DNA of 64,000 nucleotides from Anaeramoeba flamelloides (Eukaryota > Metamonada > Anaeramoebidae): positions 9,920,001 to 9,984,000 of the forward strand of contig JANTQA010000033.1 of the NCBI GenBank assembly GCA_027625915.1, in the 5' to 3' direction. Of this stretch, positions 48,901 through 59,911 are shown in pieces. A model generated the notes under the pieces. The model worked only from the letters and a program-made list of their open reading frames with translations, was not told where the DNA came from and ran no database searches. Every line of letters begins with the position of its first letter. The first letter of the stretch is position 1. The position numbers were made by a program, and so were the translations under genes.

Positions 48901-50807
48901 TGTATATATATATATTTTAATTTAAATCAATAAATAATTCTTTAATAGTCTAAATAATAGATTCTCCATTTGGAAGATATTTATTAAATGTAAAACACTT
49001 TTAAAATTATAAAAAAATAACCTTAACAGTTGAAAAAAATTTGTAAAATTTTTCCGATTAAATTTGAAAAAACACTTAATAAAACCTGAAAAATGGGATT
49101 TCTGAACTTAAATTGTAAAATATCTTTTAAAAATAATTTTTAATCAAAGATCTCTTATTAACCACTAATGTTTATTATAATTGAAGTTATTAAAAAGCAA
49201 AGAATTAGTAAAGATTTAATTTTTTTGAGAAAAAAATTTTTCATATATGTAAAGTCTTAAAATTTTTCTAATCAAAAAGGAAACCATCGTATTACTTTTC
49301 TGTCTGTTTTTATATAACTACAAACAATCGCTTCTAACCCAAACTAAAAAAATCCAATTCAATTCTTAACTTATCACTAAATCATAAAAGCCAAGAAATT
49401 TGAAGATGACTGGAAAACTTTGGAGAAAACAACAAATATCATTAATATTCTAGTTTATATTTCATTTGGGTGCATTGCTATTGGTATGTTTCATAAAATT
49501 ATTTATATCATTTTTGCCTGGATACCCTGTGCTTGTTATTTGTTCTCTACCATTTATTTTATATTCACAGTACCAGATCTTAATAGTATGATTTTTAATG
49601 ATGAAGAAGCAATTTATCCAATTATAAAAAATGGCACAGTAAACTCTGAAAAAATTTTAATCTTTTCATACTCTGCTTATTTAATGGGTGGTGCTGCTTT
49701 ATCATCACTTTTTACATATATAGGCGGATTTAGATATTGGAAAGCAATAAGTAAGAAGATTTATCAATTTTTATTTATTTTTTTTTTAAAATAACACTAA
49801 CAAATAAAAACAATAATTTGCAAATATCCAATACAGTGGTTTTAAAATAATTATTTCAAAAAAGTCTTCAAAAGTAACTAAAAAAACACTTGACAAAATT
49901 AAATAGAACTATTTTAAGGGTTATATTTTAAATTTTTTTTATTAATCTTATTTAATATAACTGTCTTTATTGTTTTGATTTGGAAACAATCACGGTGTTT
50001 ATTGATTCGATTTGGAAACAATCACTTTGTTATGTTATGAGTTTGGCTTGGAAGAACGAGAAATATGATATTGTTCGAAGTGATATAAAATGATATTGAG
50101 GGGTTCGAAGAACGGCGATTAATATAATATTAGCACTAGAATAATATCATATTTTGAGTCTGTAACAGAGATCTAAAATGAGGAATTATAACTGGTGATT
50201 TTTTAACAAATGAAACAATATGAGATGTTATTTATTTTTGGAACTCAGGATCTAACTCTACACAACTTAAGAGAATAAAAAAACAAACAAATTTAAACAA
50301 GTAAAAGCCAATTTGTTATTTTTCAATGTAACTTTGAAGAACTTTTTCTTCAAAGGATCTTTTTTAACCAATGGAATTATCGAAAATACTAATGTTAAAA
50401 TTTACATTTTCATCCATTGGAGGATCAAACTTGGTTTAAAATCCAACAGAGACAAACTAGATCGTCCAAATTTACAATGAAATCTATTTCCTCTTTTATT
50501 TCATGCTTGTTTAGAAACAACCCGAAGGTGATCAAACATAAAATCCGCATATATTATGTGCTCTTAACAGTAACTAATTTTGAACATCCCTCTCCAAAAT
50601 TTCTTGACTTGAGTTGTTAAAAATTAAAAGTTTTTTTTCAATTTTTTAAATTTGTAAATATGCTTTTTTTTCTCATTTTGAAATTCTTCTATAAATGGCC
50701 TCTTCTCTTCTTTTTCAGATGAAAAAAAGAGACAAAATGTTTTTTTATTTTTTAAAAATGATATTGATTTCTTTCGAACCAAAACAAAAAATGCTGTTGG
50801 ATTTTAG
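44311..50807 (+). CDS. Probable four-pass membrane protein, claudin-like layout
   Basis: Proposed three-exon gene of 229 aa: exon 1 44311-44551, exon 2 49391-49750, exon 3 50719-50807. Junction phases agree (T|CC, then A|AT). Exon 1 gives TM1 (about 5-27) and a beta-rich outer loop with Trp28 (YWASGEVTITL), Cys49 and a glycosylation site (NGT). Exon 2 gives TM2 (about 97-116), TM3 (118-141, IIYIIFAWIPCACYLFSTIY), a second loop with another NGT, and TM4 (about 170-190, YSAYLMGGAALSSLFTYIGG). Exon 3 is a short basic tail. One helix, a first loop with W and C, then three helices is the claudin/PMP22-like layout; no family signature settles it. Intron 1 would be 4839 nt and full of transposons; intron 2 is 968 nt. 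The last donor (GTAAGA) and acceptor (CTCTTTTTCAG) are strong; the 49390 acceptor is weak. Alternative: two separate genes or pieces. Confidence 0.5.
44935..45182. mobile_element. MITE family A, ~248 bp copy
   Basis: Left end GGTACTTGAATAATAAATAG then AAAATTTTCACTTC; right end GGTGAAAATTTATCCC then TTATTATTCAAATACCAG. The inner left part (AACCTCATTTCACTTTTTCT) and GAGAACTTTGGGTGAAC are shared, inverted, with the copy at 57332-57816, so these two form a subfamily distinct from the 26663 copy. Confidence 0.65.
45710..46010. mobile_element. MITE family D, partial copy
   Basis: Begins TAAACTATTTTTCAAAAATA and continues CCCACTTTATATGTTATTGG and GGATCAAAAATCATTTTTTC, then a T/C-rich block and AGACAAATAAACATTAAG. 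This is the right half of family D in inverted orientation. The other end is lost. Confidence 0.5.
46759..47428. mobile_element. MITE family D, full-length copy (~670 bp)
   Basis: Left TAAACTCTTTTTCAAAAATT then GTGACTCAC; right end in reverse complement TAAACTATTTTTCATAAATT then TTGACTCAC. TA occurs at both edges. Inside are a second GAGTCACAATTTTTGAAATG box, a TTCACTGAAAAAAAGTTGAA box and a long A/G tract. Copies at 48304 and 56562 share all of these. Confidence 0.65.
47600..47880. repeat. P-family modules with tandem GCCGCGTAATACC unit
   Basis: A unit of roughly 110-120 bp occurs twice in tandem: AAATTCTGGAAAACCTAACG / CAAGTGCCGCGTAATACC / GTAGAGTGC. CGCGTAATACCGTAGAGTGC is unusually G+C-rich for this DNA. 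The run ends with the AAATAAACCGAAAATTT module just upstream of the LINE remnant at 47936. Confidence 0.5.
47936..48283 (+). mobile_element. LINE 3' end: C-terminal Cys/His finger of the ORF
   Basis: An open frame gives KFRTFTNCLNRYYYVINKN, then FCPLCLKCEHKEIIENIDNF, LWVCPSYEKDRLIFL, and ends KRSLRV. CPLC followed by H and C-P at this spacing near the protein end is the C-terminal finger of many non-LTR retrotransposons. The reverse transcriptase is missing upstream, where P modules begin: a 5'-truncated copy. It is the best preserved of four related tails (also 8440-8760, 52860-53170 and 54040-54260). Confidence 0.65.
48304..48900. mobile_element. MITE family D, ~597 bp copy
   Basis: TAAACTCTTTTTCAAAAATT then GTGACTCAC on the left; GTGAGTCAAACTTTTTGAAA then ATAGTTTA on the right. 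Same internal boxes as 46759-47428, with a shorter A/G tract of AAAAAG units. It begins 20 bp after the LINE tail ends. Confidence 0.65.
48935..49260. repeat. Segment F, copy 2
   Basis: Second copy of the sequence at 22022-22340. Its minus-strand frame is more open here: VQKSHFSGFIKCFFKFNRKN then FTNFFQLLRLFFYNFKSVLH. Perhaps a LINE body fragment. It ends about 130 bp before the proposed exon 2 of the membrane-protein gene. Confidence 0.4.
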
Positions 50808-51904
50808 ACATTGTTTTTAAACAAAGAAAGAGAATTCTCTCAATTTACAACCTTTATGAGAAAATTGAAGGACTTTTTTCTTTGTCGTCTATTGATTAAA
50901 TAATTGGGTTCCTTGAACCAAATTAATTTTCCAATGTCGTAAATCCTTGAGTTTGGTAATCTTTTTGGATTTATGAGATTAACAACATCGCAAAAAAAAA
51001 AATTGATCAAACTCTTCTAAAATAACTTCAAATAACATTTTTAAAGTCTAATTTATTAGTAAAATGCTTCCCATTTTACCTAAATTCATATCAAAATTAG
51101 AAGATCAGAAAATTTTCAAACTTTGCATAATAACGTAAGGATTTCCCAAAATCTTTCGTCAGTGGCCACAATACTAATCTTAATCTTTTTTGAGTTCTAA
51201 TCTCTTTCTTATTGGTAGTTATGAAAAATTACATACTTGTTTTTTTTACAAATAAAAAGTTTGAGTTTAAAAAAAAATACATAGCTATATGATCATTTTC
51301 CAATTAAATAATGAAACATTTTTATTTCAATTTCACAAAAAGTATTTAATCAAAATCAGTAGAAAAAAAACAAGCCTTTACAAATCAATTAAAAACAAAA
51401 TTTGTCTAATTATTTTGGCCCTCCCCTATTGGGTGGATTCGAAAAAAAATAATGGTCTAAAATTAAATTAGTTGAATCATCTAAAAATATTTTTGAAATT
51501 AAATTTAGAACTCGTCTAAGGTTTACAACCCCTGAAAAATGAAAAAAAAAATATTATTTTGAAAAATAACACTTATAAAAATTCAATAAATAAGTTTAGT
51601 AATTTTCCGAAATTGATATAAACTGTTAGAGTATAAATATCTTCGAACTAAACTTCATCATAATTTAACCAAATCCATTTTAATAATTAACACTTCAATC
51701 TAAAAAAGTCTACATTCACAAATATCCAAGGGAAACATAAAGCTTTAGAATTAATTTTAAACAACCACAAAAAAAAAAAACACTTGAAAAAAATTCAAAC
51801 ATCTATTACAAAAGATTTTTGATTGAAGATCAGAAAATTAAGTTATGATTTTTTAAAAACCTATAATTTTTTTATTCAAATTTCTACAAAAAAAAAATAG
51901 AAAT

Positions 51905-52095
51905 TAGAGTAAGTGCCTAGGCTTTCTAGAATTTAAAAGAATAGAGTAAAATATTGGATTTTGCTCAAGCCTTTTGAATTCTGGAAAACCCAATGGAGGT
52001 TTTTTTTCATTAAAGAAATTTTTATCGAGTAAATCTATTTATTTTCAAATGAAAAAAACAAATAAAAAAACCTCAGGGCTATAAGAGGAAACTAA
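51905..52095. repeat. P module, left member of a direct repeat pair
   Basis: The stretch 51955-52093 (TTTTGAATTCTGGAAAACCC, GAGTAAATCTATTTATTTTC, CAGGGCTATAAGAGGAAACT) recurs in the same orientation at about 54972-55097 (CAGGGCCATAAGAGGAAATT). The two bracket the LINE remnants of 52.8-54.3 kb. Confidence 0.5.
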
Positions 52096-52754
52096 TTTCC
52101 TCTTCAAAATAAAAAAAAAAAAAAAAACAAATGATTTTCAAAAATAAGAGATTTTTCATCAAAAAAAAAAATTACCTTTACCAGATTTCCAATTTATTAT
52201 TACTATTATCAAAAAAAAAAAACACACTCATATTTTTTTATTAATTTTTTCATTTAACTAACATTAACCACAATTCTTTATTAAATAGACTTGCTTTATA
52301 ATAGAAAGAGAAAGGAATATGCTGAAATAAACTAAAACTTTTTCTGTATAAAAAAACAATAAACAAAAAAAATAAGATATTTTCTTTTTTTTTTTTACAA
52401 ACCTTTTTATTATTAAATTCTCAAATCAATAATAATAACAAAAAAAAAACTAGAAAAGTTTTTCTACTTCTTCTTTATTTTTATTTTATCTTGTTATATT
52501 ATGATCATCAAATACAAGTATTAATAATTAATTTATGCTGAAGATAGATGGTTTTCAACAGATAATTTTTTTTTTTTTCAAGAAAAAACAAATAAAGGAA
52601 TATCTAAGTTGTATGAATAAGCTGTTAATATATTAGATAGATGCATAAAAAACATTTAATTTTTGAAAAATTTGAGTTCTATCTTAAAAAAAAACATCCA
52701 AAATTTTTATCAATATACATATTGAAGGGAGGAAATTAATTACACCTTATATCC

Positions 52755-53170
52755 GTTAGGTTTTCCAGAATTCAAAAGGCTTGAGCAAAATCCAAGATTT
52801 TACTCTATTCTTTTAAATTCTAGAAAACCTAGTCACTTACTCTAAATTCAAAATTTTTATTTAGAAAGAAAAATAAGGTGTCATAATTTTATTTATCATT
52901 AATCAATGATAAGATAAATAATGGGTCTTTATTTTGAATAAGATCAAAGATATTATTCTTTAGTTATTAGTTATTTTTTTTTTAATTCTTTCTTTAATCC
53001 AAATTTTTCAATTTTTTTAGAATGGACATTCCCATAAAAAATGATTGATATCTTCAATAATTCCGAGATTTGAATGATTTTTGGATAAGTTGCAAAATTT
53101 TGTTTTTAATTTATTCTTATCATAGAAATAAGAAAATCTGTTTAGATAATTTATCAAATTTATTATTTTT
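52755..53170 (-). mobile_element. LINE remnant with P tail, minus strand
   Basis: Minus-strand frame near 53030-53105: KFCNLSKNHSNLGIIEDINH then FLWECPF, the LINE C-terminal finger region. 52755-52850 are P modules on its 3' side, including GTTAGGTTTTCCAGAATTCA and its inverted partner. Very similar in layout to 8240-8760. Confidence 0.5.
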
Positions 53171-53189
53171 TTCTTGATACATTTTTATT

Positions 53190-54260
53190 TTATTTTCTAC
53201 GAGAAAAATTAAAAACTTTAGCTGTTCATGTTCAAATATATACAGATGATCTTTTTTTCATTATGAAAGGGCCGTTGTATCTCTCGAAAATTTCAATTTA
53301 GAAAGGATTTTTGAAATAATAAAAAGACTCGAAATGAACCCACATAATAAAATAACTAAATATTAAAAAGAATTAAAAGATATTTTTTATCTTGTAATTT
53401 GATAAGAAAAAAAAAACAGAAATCTTGAATATAATTTAAAAAAAGTAGAAAAGTCCTTGGAATATATATTCGGTTGTTTCAACAAAATAAACCCAATAAT
53501 GGGCGTTAAAATAACTTCGATCAAAGTTCTCATGTTACTTCAACTGTTTATGGTCTAACAATATTTGACTTGATACAAAGTGATTTTGAAAGAATTTATA
53601 GCTTTTTCAATAAATCAGTCACAACTTTCTTACAAATTAATATCCATTCTCCACGTTTAATTTATAAATCTAAAGTAAAAATTGATCTTGCTACATTAAA
53701 AGTATACCGAAGAAAATATAAATCCATTGAAAGATTAGAATTCTTAAATTTAAAATGATTAAAAAAATAACTAAATTTTCGAACACTTGAAAATGAAGAT
53801 TATTAATTTGTAAACTGATGAATTAAAATTATTAGATTTAGAATTAATAGTTTTTTGATTAACAGAATTGGAAAATTCAGCATGTTGAACAGTTTAATAA
53901 TATCTAACAATTATAAAACAACAAAATTGTTATTTCTAACTATAAAAATATTTAAACTGGAAATCTTCAAAAATAATTCGAAAATTTCGATAATAAGTAC
54001 TCTTATATAACAAGTAAAAATAAAAATAAACATTTTGATTTATGTAAAAATGATTCTAATCTAGAAATTATTAGAGATATTCATCATTTTTTTGGACTGT
54101 CCATTCTATAGAAAATATCAAAAATTTTCATTAAGGAATTAATCCTGATAAACAAAAATATTAAAAATTAAAGAATAATTTCTCAGATAACATTTAAGAT
54201 AAAAACTTTTCATTCATCCTATTCTTGGATAATAATATAATTAATTATGATTCTTTATTA
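53190..54260 (+). mobile_element. Decayed LINE with RT palm motif, plus strand
   Basis: At 53221-53270 the frame reads AVHVQIYTDDLFFIMK, with the reverse-transcriptase YxDD motif. At about 53312-53365 IIKRLEMNPHNKITKY follows, like the LINE G/N..K box after the palm. 53570-53758 is open (IQSDFERIYSFFNKSVTTFL...), the thumb-like region. About 54046-54105 gives LCKNDSNLEIIRDIHH, the C-terminal finger zone. Order and direction fit one non-LTR element, decayed, with little of its 5' half. Confidence 0.55.
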
Positions 54261-54289
54261 AAATTTCTATAGAAAACCTTTGAAAACTC

Positions 54290-55100
54290 TTTGATTATAC
54301 CATGAAAAGTTATAGAATACTGTAGAGTACCTAGATTTTCGTGAATTCAAAAGAATAGATAAAAATCAAAGATTTCACTAAATTCTTTTGAATTTCATAA
54401 AACCCAACAGTTTTTGTTTTTAATTTTGGAAATGAAAAAAAAAATTTAATAAATTTTCTTTTTGTTATAATACACAAAAAAACAAACCCAATGACAGTTT
54501 ACTCAAGGTTTTCTGGTATACCCCCCCCCAAAAAAAAAAAAAAATGATTTTTAAACTAGACAGATAACTCAAGAAAAGCTTAACACAGTTTTCTTTGTAT
54601 TTTCTCTTTTATTTGTGAAATATTCTAGGTTTTTTTTTCGGATTTTTATATTTTATTTGTGAATTTTTCTTGGTATTTTTGAGGTTTTCTATTTTATTTG
54701 TGAAGTATTTATATTTTTTTTGTGGTTTTCTATTTTATTTGGAAAATAAATTGATTTTCATTAGGGTTTTTTTGAGTTTTCTATTTATTTGGAAAATCAA
54801 TAGATTTTCGAAATAAAATAGAAAACCTCAAAAAAACCTAGAACACTTTAGAAATAAATAAAAAACTCAAAAAAACATAACGAAAATCTATTGATTTACC
54901 AGATAAACAGATAAAGCCTGAAAACTTAACGATAGTTTTCGAATATTCAAAAGAATGAAAAAAAAACAAATATTTTACTTAATTCTATTAAATTCAGGAA
55001 AATCTAAAGGAGGTTTTTTTTTTAAAGAAATTTTTTCATTAGTAAATCTATTTATTTTCAAATAAAAAAAACTCAGGGCCATAAGAGGAAATTAAAAAAC
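54290..55100. repeat. P-family mosaic downstream of the LINE
   Basis: Modules of 20-60 bp in both orientations, including TTTGGAAAATCAATAGATTT and its inverted partner AAAATCTATTGATTTACC, AACCTAGAACACTTTAGAA, and the 3' copy of the direct repeat. Contains an isolated run of nine C (54521-54529) followed by fifteen A, exceptional in this DNA. Confidence 0.5.
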
Positions 55101-55669
55101 TCTACCCGTAAAAACAAAAAAAAAAAAAAAAATCTTAATCATTTAATAATATTCATTTCACACTTTTTTTAAAAATAATTTATTTTTTTTTTTTTTGAGT
55201 ATTTATTCCATTTTTTTTAATATGGTTACTTTGCTGTAAGGAAATAAATACCTCTCCACAATGGGTATGCTTTAAGTTTTACACAAACACTTTGAGAAAT
55301 ATCTTTCAATTTATATTTTACAAATTATTGAAACATTTTAAAACAAAGATTTTCTAGATTTTTTTTTTTTGATAATGAGAACTAAAACATTGAATAAAAA
55401 TTTATTTAAAATTTGAAAACAGTTCTTTAAAAAAAATTTTGTTTTTTTCATAGTGTTTATTAATAAATTTTTGAAATTGGTTCATAGATCCTAAATTAAA
55501 ATCTTATTTAAGATTCTAAACTTGAAATATAAAAAGACAAAAGAAAAAAGTAAAAAAGATCTAGGAATCTTATAAAGTAAATGAAGGTTGTTATTTCAAA
55601 TGAGATCGAATTTTTAAAATGTTTCTACTTTATTTGATTTTTAAAAAATAATTAATTGCATATCCCTTT

Positions 55670-58600
55670 CTAAATTTTCCATCCATGATTTCTAGCAAAT
55701 CTTTCGTAAGCTTGCCTATAAATATTTGAGAAGAATTGAATCATAACAATAACAGATACAAACATTATTATAAAAAAACAATTAAAAAAAAAAAAAAAAA
55801 GAAAAATTATTATTTTAATTTTAATATTATTAAAATAGTTATTATTAAATATTTTTTCAACAAGTTTTTAATTATTTTTAAAATTCATAAAATTGTTATT
55901 AAAAAAAAAAGTAATGATAAAAATATTTAAGATTTTTCTAAAGTAAGAATTAAATAATTTAATTGCTTTGAGAATTTGCATATTTTCTTTTTACAAAATT
56001 AATTAGATAATTTTAGTAATTAAATATTTTTGCAATTAATATGAAGAATAAAATTAAAAATAGAAATTTACCTAGCTTGGAATTCATCATAGTCAGATTT
56101 ATTTGATAGATCTAATCTTGCAGATCCTTCATCGAATCCTGCTCTTAATGTTACAATAACTGATTCCATAGTATAAGCAGGACTCCAGCCAGATTTTGTT
56201 AACAATTCAGAACAAATGGCACCTCCAAGTGTAACATGACCGGTACGAAATTGAAATCTTGGCCTAATTACTCGAATATATCTATACAAATTAATATATT
56301 TTAACAGTTGATTGTTTTTGTTTTTGTCATTTAGTTTTTTGAAAATTAAATTATAAGAATAAGATTTAAATTAAAGAATGATAATTTCTTCATAAATATT
56401 TTGGTTTGTAACATATATTGTTTCTTGAAAAATGAATTAATCAAAATTTCTCGTTTATATTTTTTTGTTCGCGTCACTTTACAAACAAATTCCAAAAAAT
56501 ATTCCTTGAATAACATATAATACCGATTTAAAAGATATTAGGGGATTTTCAATTTTCTAAATAAACTAGATTTCAAAATTTTTTAACTCACTTTATAATG
56601 TTAATGGGAGTTGTTTTGAGGGTTTAATACAGTGTTTTTGACAAAAAATATTTTCAAATTTTTGGATCAGAACCATTTTTTCTCATTTTGCAAATTTTTG
56701 TTTTTCTTTTGTTTTTGTTTTTGTTTTTCTTTTTTGATTACTTTTTCTTTTTTTTTCGATTTCTTTTTCTTTCTTTTTTTCTTTTTCTTTTTGTTTTTCC
56801 TTTTTCAAATTTTTTTTTTGCAAAAGAACATGTGGAAAAAAAAGATCTTCTAAAAGACAAATAATCACTAACAAAATTTCGACCATGCAATGTCTTTTAA
56901 AATGAATTTAATTATTAGTAAAAAATATTCTTGTTAACTTTTTTTCAGTGAAAGTTCAGTAATAAAAAATTCGTAATGCTATTTTCAAAAATCATTACTC
57001 ACTTTTTTTTAGTTTTTGGCTTCATTTTTTATAATTTTTAAAATATCAGGTTTTTATATATTTAGAATGATTTAAAAGTTAATTACAAATATGATTTAAT
57101 TATTAGTTGTTCTTGAATACTAAAGGATATATATATTTTTTTTTCAATTTATTATTTCAGGTGAGTCACAATTTTTGAAATGGTGTTTACTTTCATTTTT
57201 CGAGTAGTAAATGAAAAATTTGATTTCAATCTTCTCGATAATAATTGTTGACAATAAGTAGAAAAAATAAACGATTCCCACAAATCAATTAAAAACAAAC
57301 AAATATGTTTGTTTTGAATTGTACTATTCCTTACTGGTATTTGAATAATAAAATGGGATAAAATTTTCAGTTGATTATCATTTTTCAGTTCTTCTAAAAT
57401 ATAAGCCAAATTTCAAAATGAGGGGCAAACTTTTTATTATTATTTTTTTTCTTTTTGCATTTGCCTTTCAAAAAATACAATGATTACACAATATTTTTAT
57501 TGTATTAATCTATATTAGTTATTATCTTTAAAGACTTTATTAAAATACCTTAGAATCCAAAAAAAAAAACAATTAAATAACTTTTTTACTGATGAAAAAT
57601 CTGCCCCTATTTTTGAAATTAAGCTTACTTGTATTTGAGTTTCTTTGTTCACCCAAAGTTCCCGCTTTATATAAACATAGAAAAAGAGATAGACAAAAAA
57701 ATAAATAGAAAGCACATAGTAAAATCTATTTCTTTGAAAAAAATCTATTTAGTAACAGAAAAAGTGAAATGAGGTTGAAGTGAAAATTTTTTCCTATTTA
57801 TTATTCAAGTACCAAATTTGATTCCTTTAATTATGGAATTTCACAGCAACAAAAATCCAATGTTTAAACAATTTCGAAGACATTGATGAAAAATACTTTC
57901 AAGTTTCTGTGTTTTCGGTGGTTTCTTTTTTTTTTTTTTTGTAATTCAATTTTAGTATTAGTTTTTTAACAAAAAAAAATTTTCTCTTTTATTATTATTG
58001 AAAAGTTTTTCTTATGATAAGATTGAAATTCTATTTTCTATTTCAGAAAATAAAATTTTATAATAGACATTAATCTTTGTGTCTTTTAACTTTTAAAAGT
58101 ATTTTTAGAACGGTTGTATATATTTTTTTTCAAAAAGTATAAAAACCCCTTTTTCTAGTCTGTGCAATAGCCCGTGTTTGTTAATCTCTTTCTGATAAAA
58201 CACAAAATTTATAATTCTTACAATACTTTAACAAAAAAAAAAGCAATTATTTATTTTGACAACATTTAAATTTTTTGTAAAAAGAATAATACACAAAAAA
58301 AGGAGTTATTTCACATTCAGTACTATTTTTCAGAAAGTTTGAATAAAAAAGTGTGTAAAAGTACTGTAAATTTCAAAATAAAAAGATCAAAATTTTCATT
58401 TGGCGGTCCAAAAAAAACACACCTCAAAAGAATTCTAACAAATCAATAAAGAACTCAATTCAAAAAGGCAAATTAATAATTTAAGCTGGTTTTAAGCATT
58501 TAAAATTTGATAGGTTCTATGATTTAACAATCTTTTTTTTTGAAAGTTGAATGAAAATTTTGTTCCATTTATTTTGGAACAAATAGTATTGATTCATAAT

Positions 58601-59911
58601 CTTCATTTTCAGGGATTTAGTAAAAAAAACTTAATTACAAACCATTTTTTGTTTTGTAAAATCTGATCTTTCAAAAAACAAAAAAAATTGCCAGTTAAAA
58701 TTTTGTCGAAATAAACAATTTTTTTTTGCAGAAAAAGTATTTTCTTGAAACACAAGAGTCAATAACCTTACAAAACATCCAAGTTTTGATCACTCAAACC
58801 GTTTAATAAGTGAAATGAAAAAAAGGATCAAATAATATTAAGTAACTCAAGAAAGCTCGAAAGAAAAAGAGAAAAAAAATGAGAAAAAATCCATTTCAAC
58901 AAGAGTGTTTCTCGTTTCAGCAAATTAAGGTTTTTGAAATAATCTTAAAGTTTGAGGTAAAACACAGTTTACTTTTGTTGAGGTTGAACAAACATTCTTT
59001 TTGATTTTCCAAAATAGAAAAAAAGAAAAAAAAAAATTTAGAAAAAAAAAAATAAAAAAAATATTTACGGAGGAGAAAAAGGAAAGTCTTGGGGGAATTT
59101 AACACGCAAGTGAATACACTTGTCGGAAGTTCTCATTAGATCTTTATGGAGACCTTCCTTTTTATCAAAATTTTTTAAACGAAGATCCCATAAATACAAA
59201 TCATCATTCACAAGGCCAACCTCAATTCCCTATTTTTTTTTTTTTTTATTGTGATTTATTTGTTTGTTGGTAGAAGAAAGTTTAAAACAACACAATAAAA
59301 AAAATTAAAAAGCTCTTAAAGTTGGGTTTGTCCTTAAACTGGAGTTTGTTCCCAAAAGAGATGTGTGCAATAGGATTTAAATTTACTTGTGATTCGTCAA
59401 GTTGTTGAAGAGCACGAAATTCTTTGACCATTGTTTTTGTTGCAGAGTTAGTCGCCTTTTTGCTTAACTCATCTTGCATTGGACTTATTTTTTAGAATTT
59501 GATAAAGTTTTTACGTCGATAAAAAGAGTTCAATTTTGATGAGGATGAGGGTTGGTATTGAAAAAATAAAAGAAAAAAAAAGTGAAAAAAAATTTTTGTT
59601 TGGGTTGTTTAAAATTACTCAAGTTTATTTGTGCTTGATTCTATTTCGTTTCCTTCGAATAAATTATCGTCGTCGTCATAATAAGCTTCATCTTCTTGAC
59701 CAACTTCTTCGTCTCCCCTTTTGCATTTAAATTTATTGAGAAACAAAGATTCGATTAAGAACCAAAAGAAAGTGTAAAAAAAAAGAATAAAAAACAAAGA
59801 AAAAAAATAAGGATCAAACCAATCTTCTGTGTCTGTATTTGAATCTGTATAAGAAGAGCTATCAGAGAAACTTTTAGAATATGAGTCAGAACCAGAACCA
59901 GAATTTGACAT
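55670..59911 (-). CDS. UBE2Q-type ubiquitin-conjugating enzyme E2
   Basis: E2 enzyme, 234 aa, six exons: 59911-59820, 59717-59619, 59483-59387, 59229-59069, 56281-56072 and 55715-55670. All junction phases agree. N-terminus (1-63) is Ser-rich then acidic (YYDDDDNLFEGNE), as in UBE2Q proteins. The E2 core runs from about residue 75: KTMVKEFRAL, GIEVGLVNDDLYLWDLRLKN, KFPQDFPFSPP|YIRVIRPRF, then GGAICSELLTKSGWSPAYTM with catalytic Cys173. ESVIVTLRAG, ANK-like SNKSDYDEFQAR and final ERFARNHGWKI match the UBE2Q/UBE2QL1 tail. No HPN motif precedes the Cys, as is usual in this family. Role (family knowledge): takes ubiquitin from E1 and passes it to substrates or E3s in cytosol or nucleus. Intron 4 (59068-56282, 2787 nt) contains two transposons. 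Exon 1/2 splicing is optional in principle: without it a hydrophobic Phe-rich segment would be inserted in frame. Confidence 0.9.
56562..57189. mobile_element. MITE family D, inverted copy in E2 intron 4
   Basis: TAAACTAGATTTCAAAATTT, AACTCACTTTATAATGTTAA on the left; GGTGAGTCACAATTTTTGAA then GTGTTTA on the right. About 628 bp, opposite in orientation to 46759-47428 and 48304-48900. Confidence 0.65.
57332..57816. mobile_element. MITE family A, long copy in E2 intron 4
   Basis: Left TACTGGTATTTGAATAATAA; right end TTATTATTCAAGTACC preceded by GAAGTGAAAATTTTTTCC. The right ~130 bp is the inverted match of 44935-45065. It is about 240 bp longer than that copy; the extra middle (57420-57600) may be a later insertion. 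Confidence 0.6.

Larger units (their letters stand above)
50808..55669. other. 4.9 kb intergenic region, LINE remnants and P modules
   Basis: Between two genes whose 3' ends meet (membrane protein +, E2 enzyme -). 50.8-51.9 kb is plain AT-rich DNA. 51.9-55.1 kb is P modules around two LINE remnants. 55.1-55.67 kb is plain and should include the E2 gene's 3' UTR. Confidence 0.5.

Noticed and set aside
50417-50620. 67-codon frame in intron 2 of the membrane-protein gene
   Set aside because: No ATG near its start, no helix pattern or family similarity. It does not splice in phase with the neighbouring exons in any way I could find.
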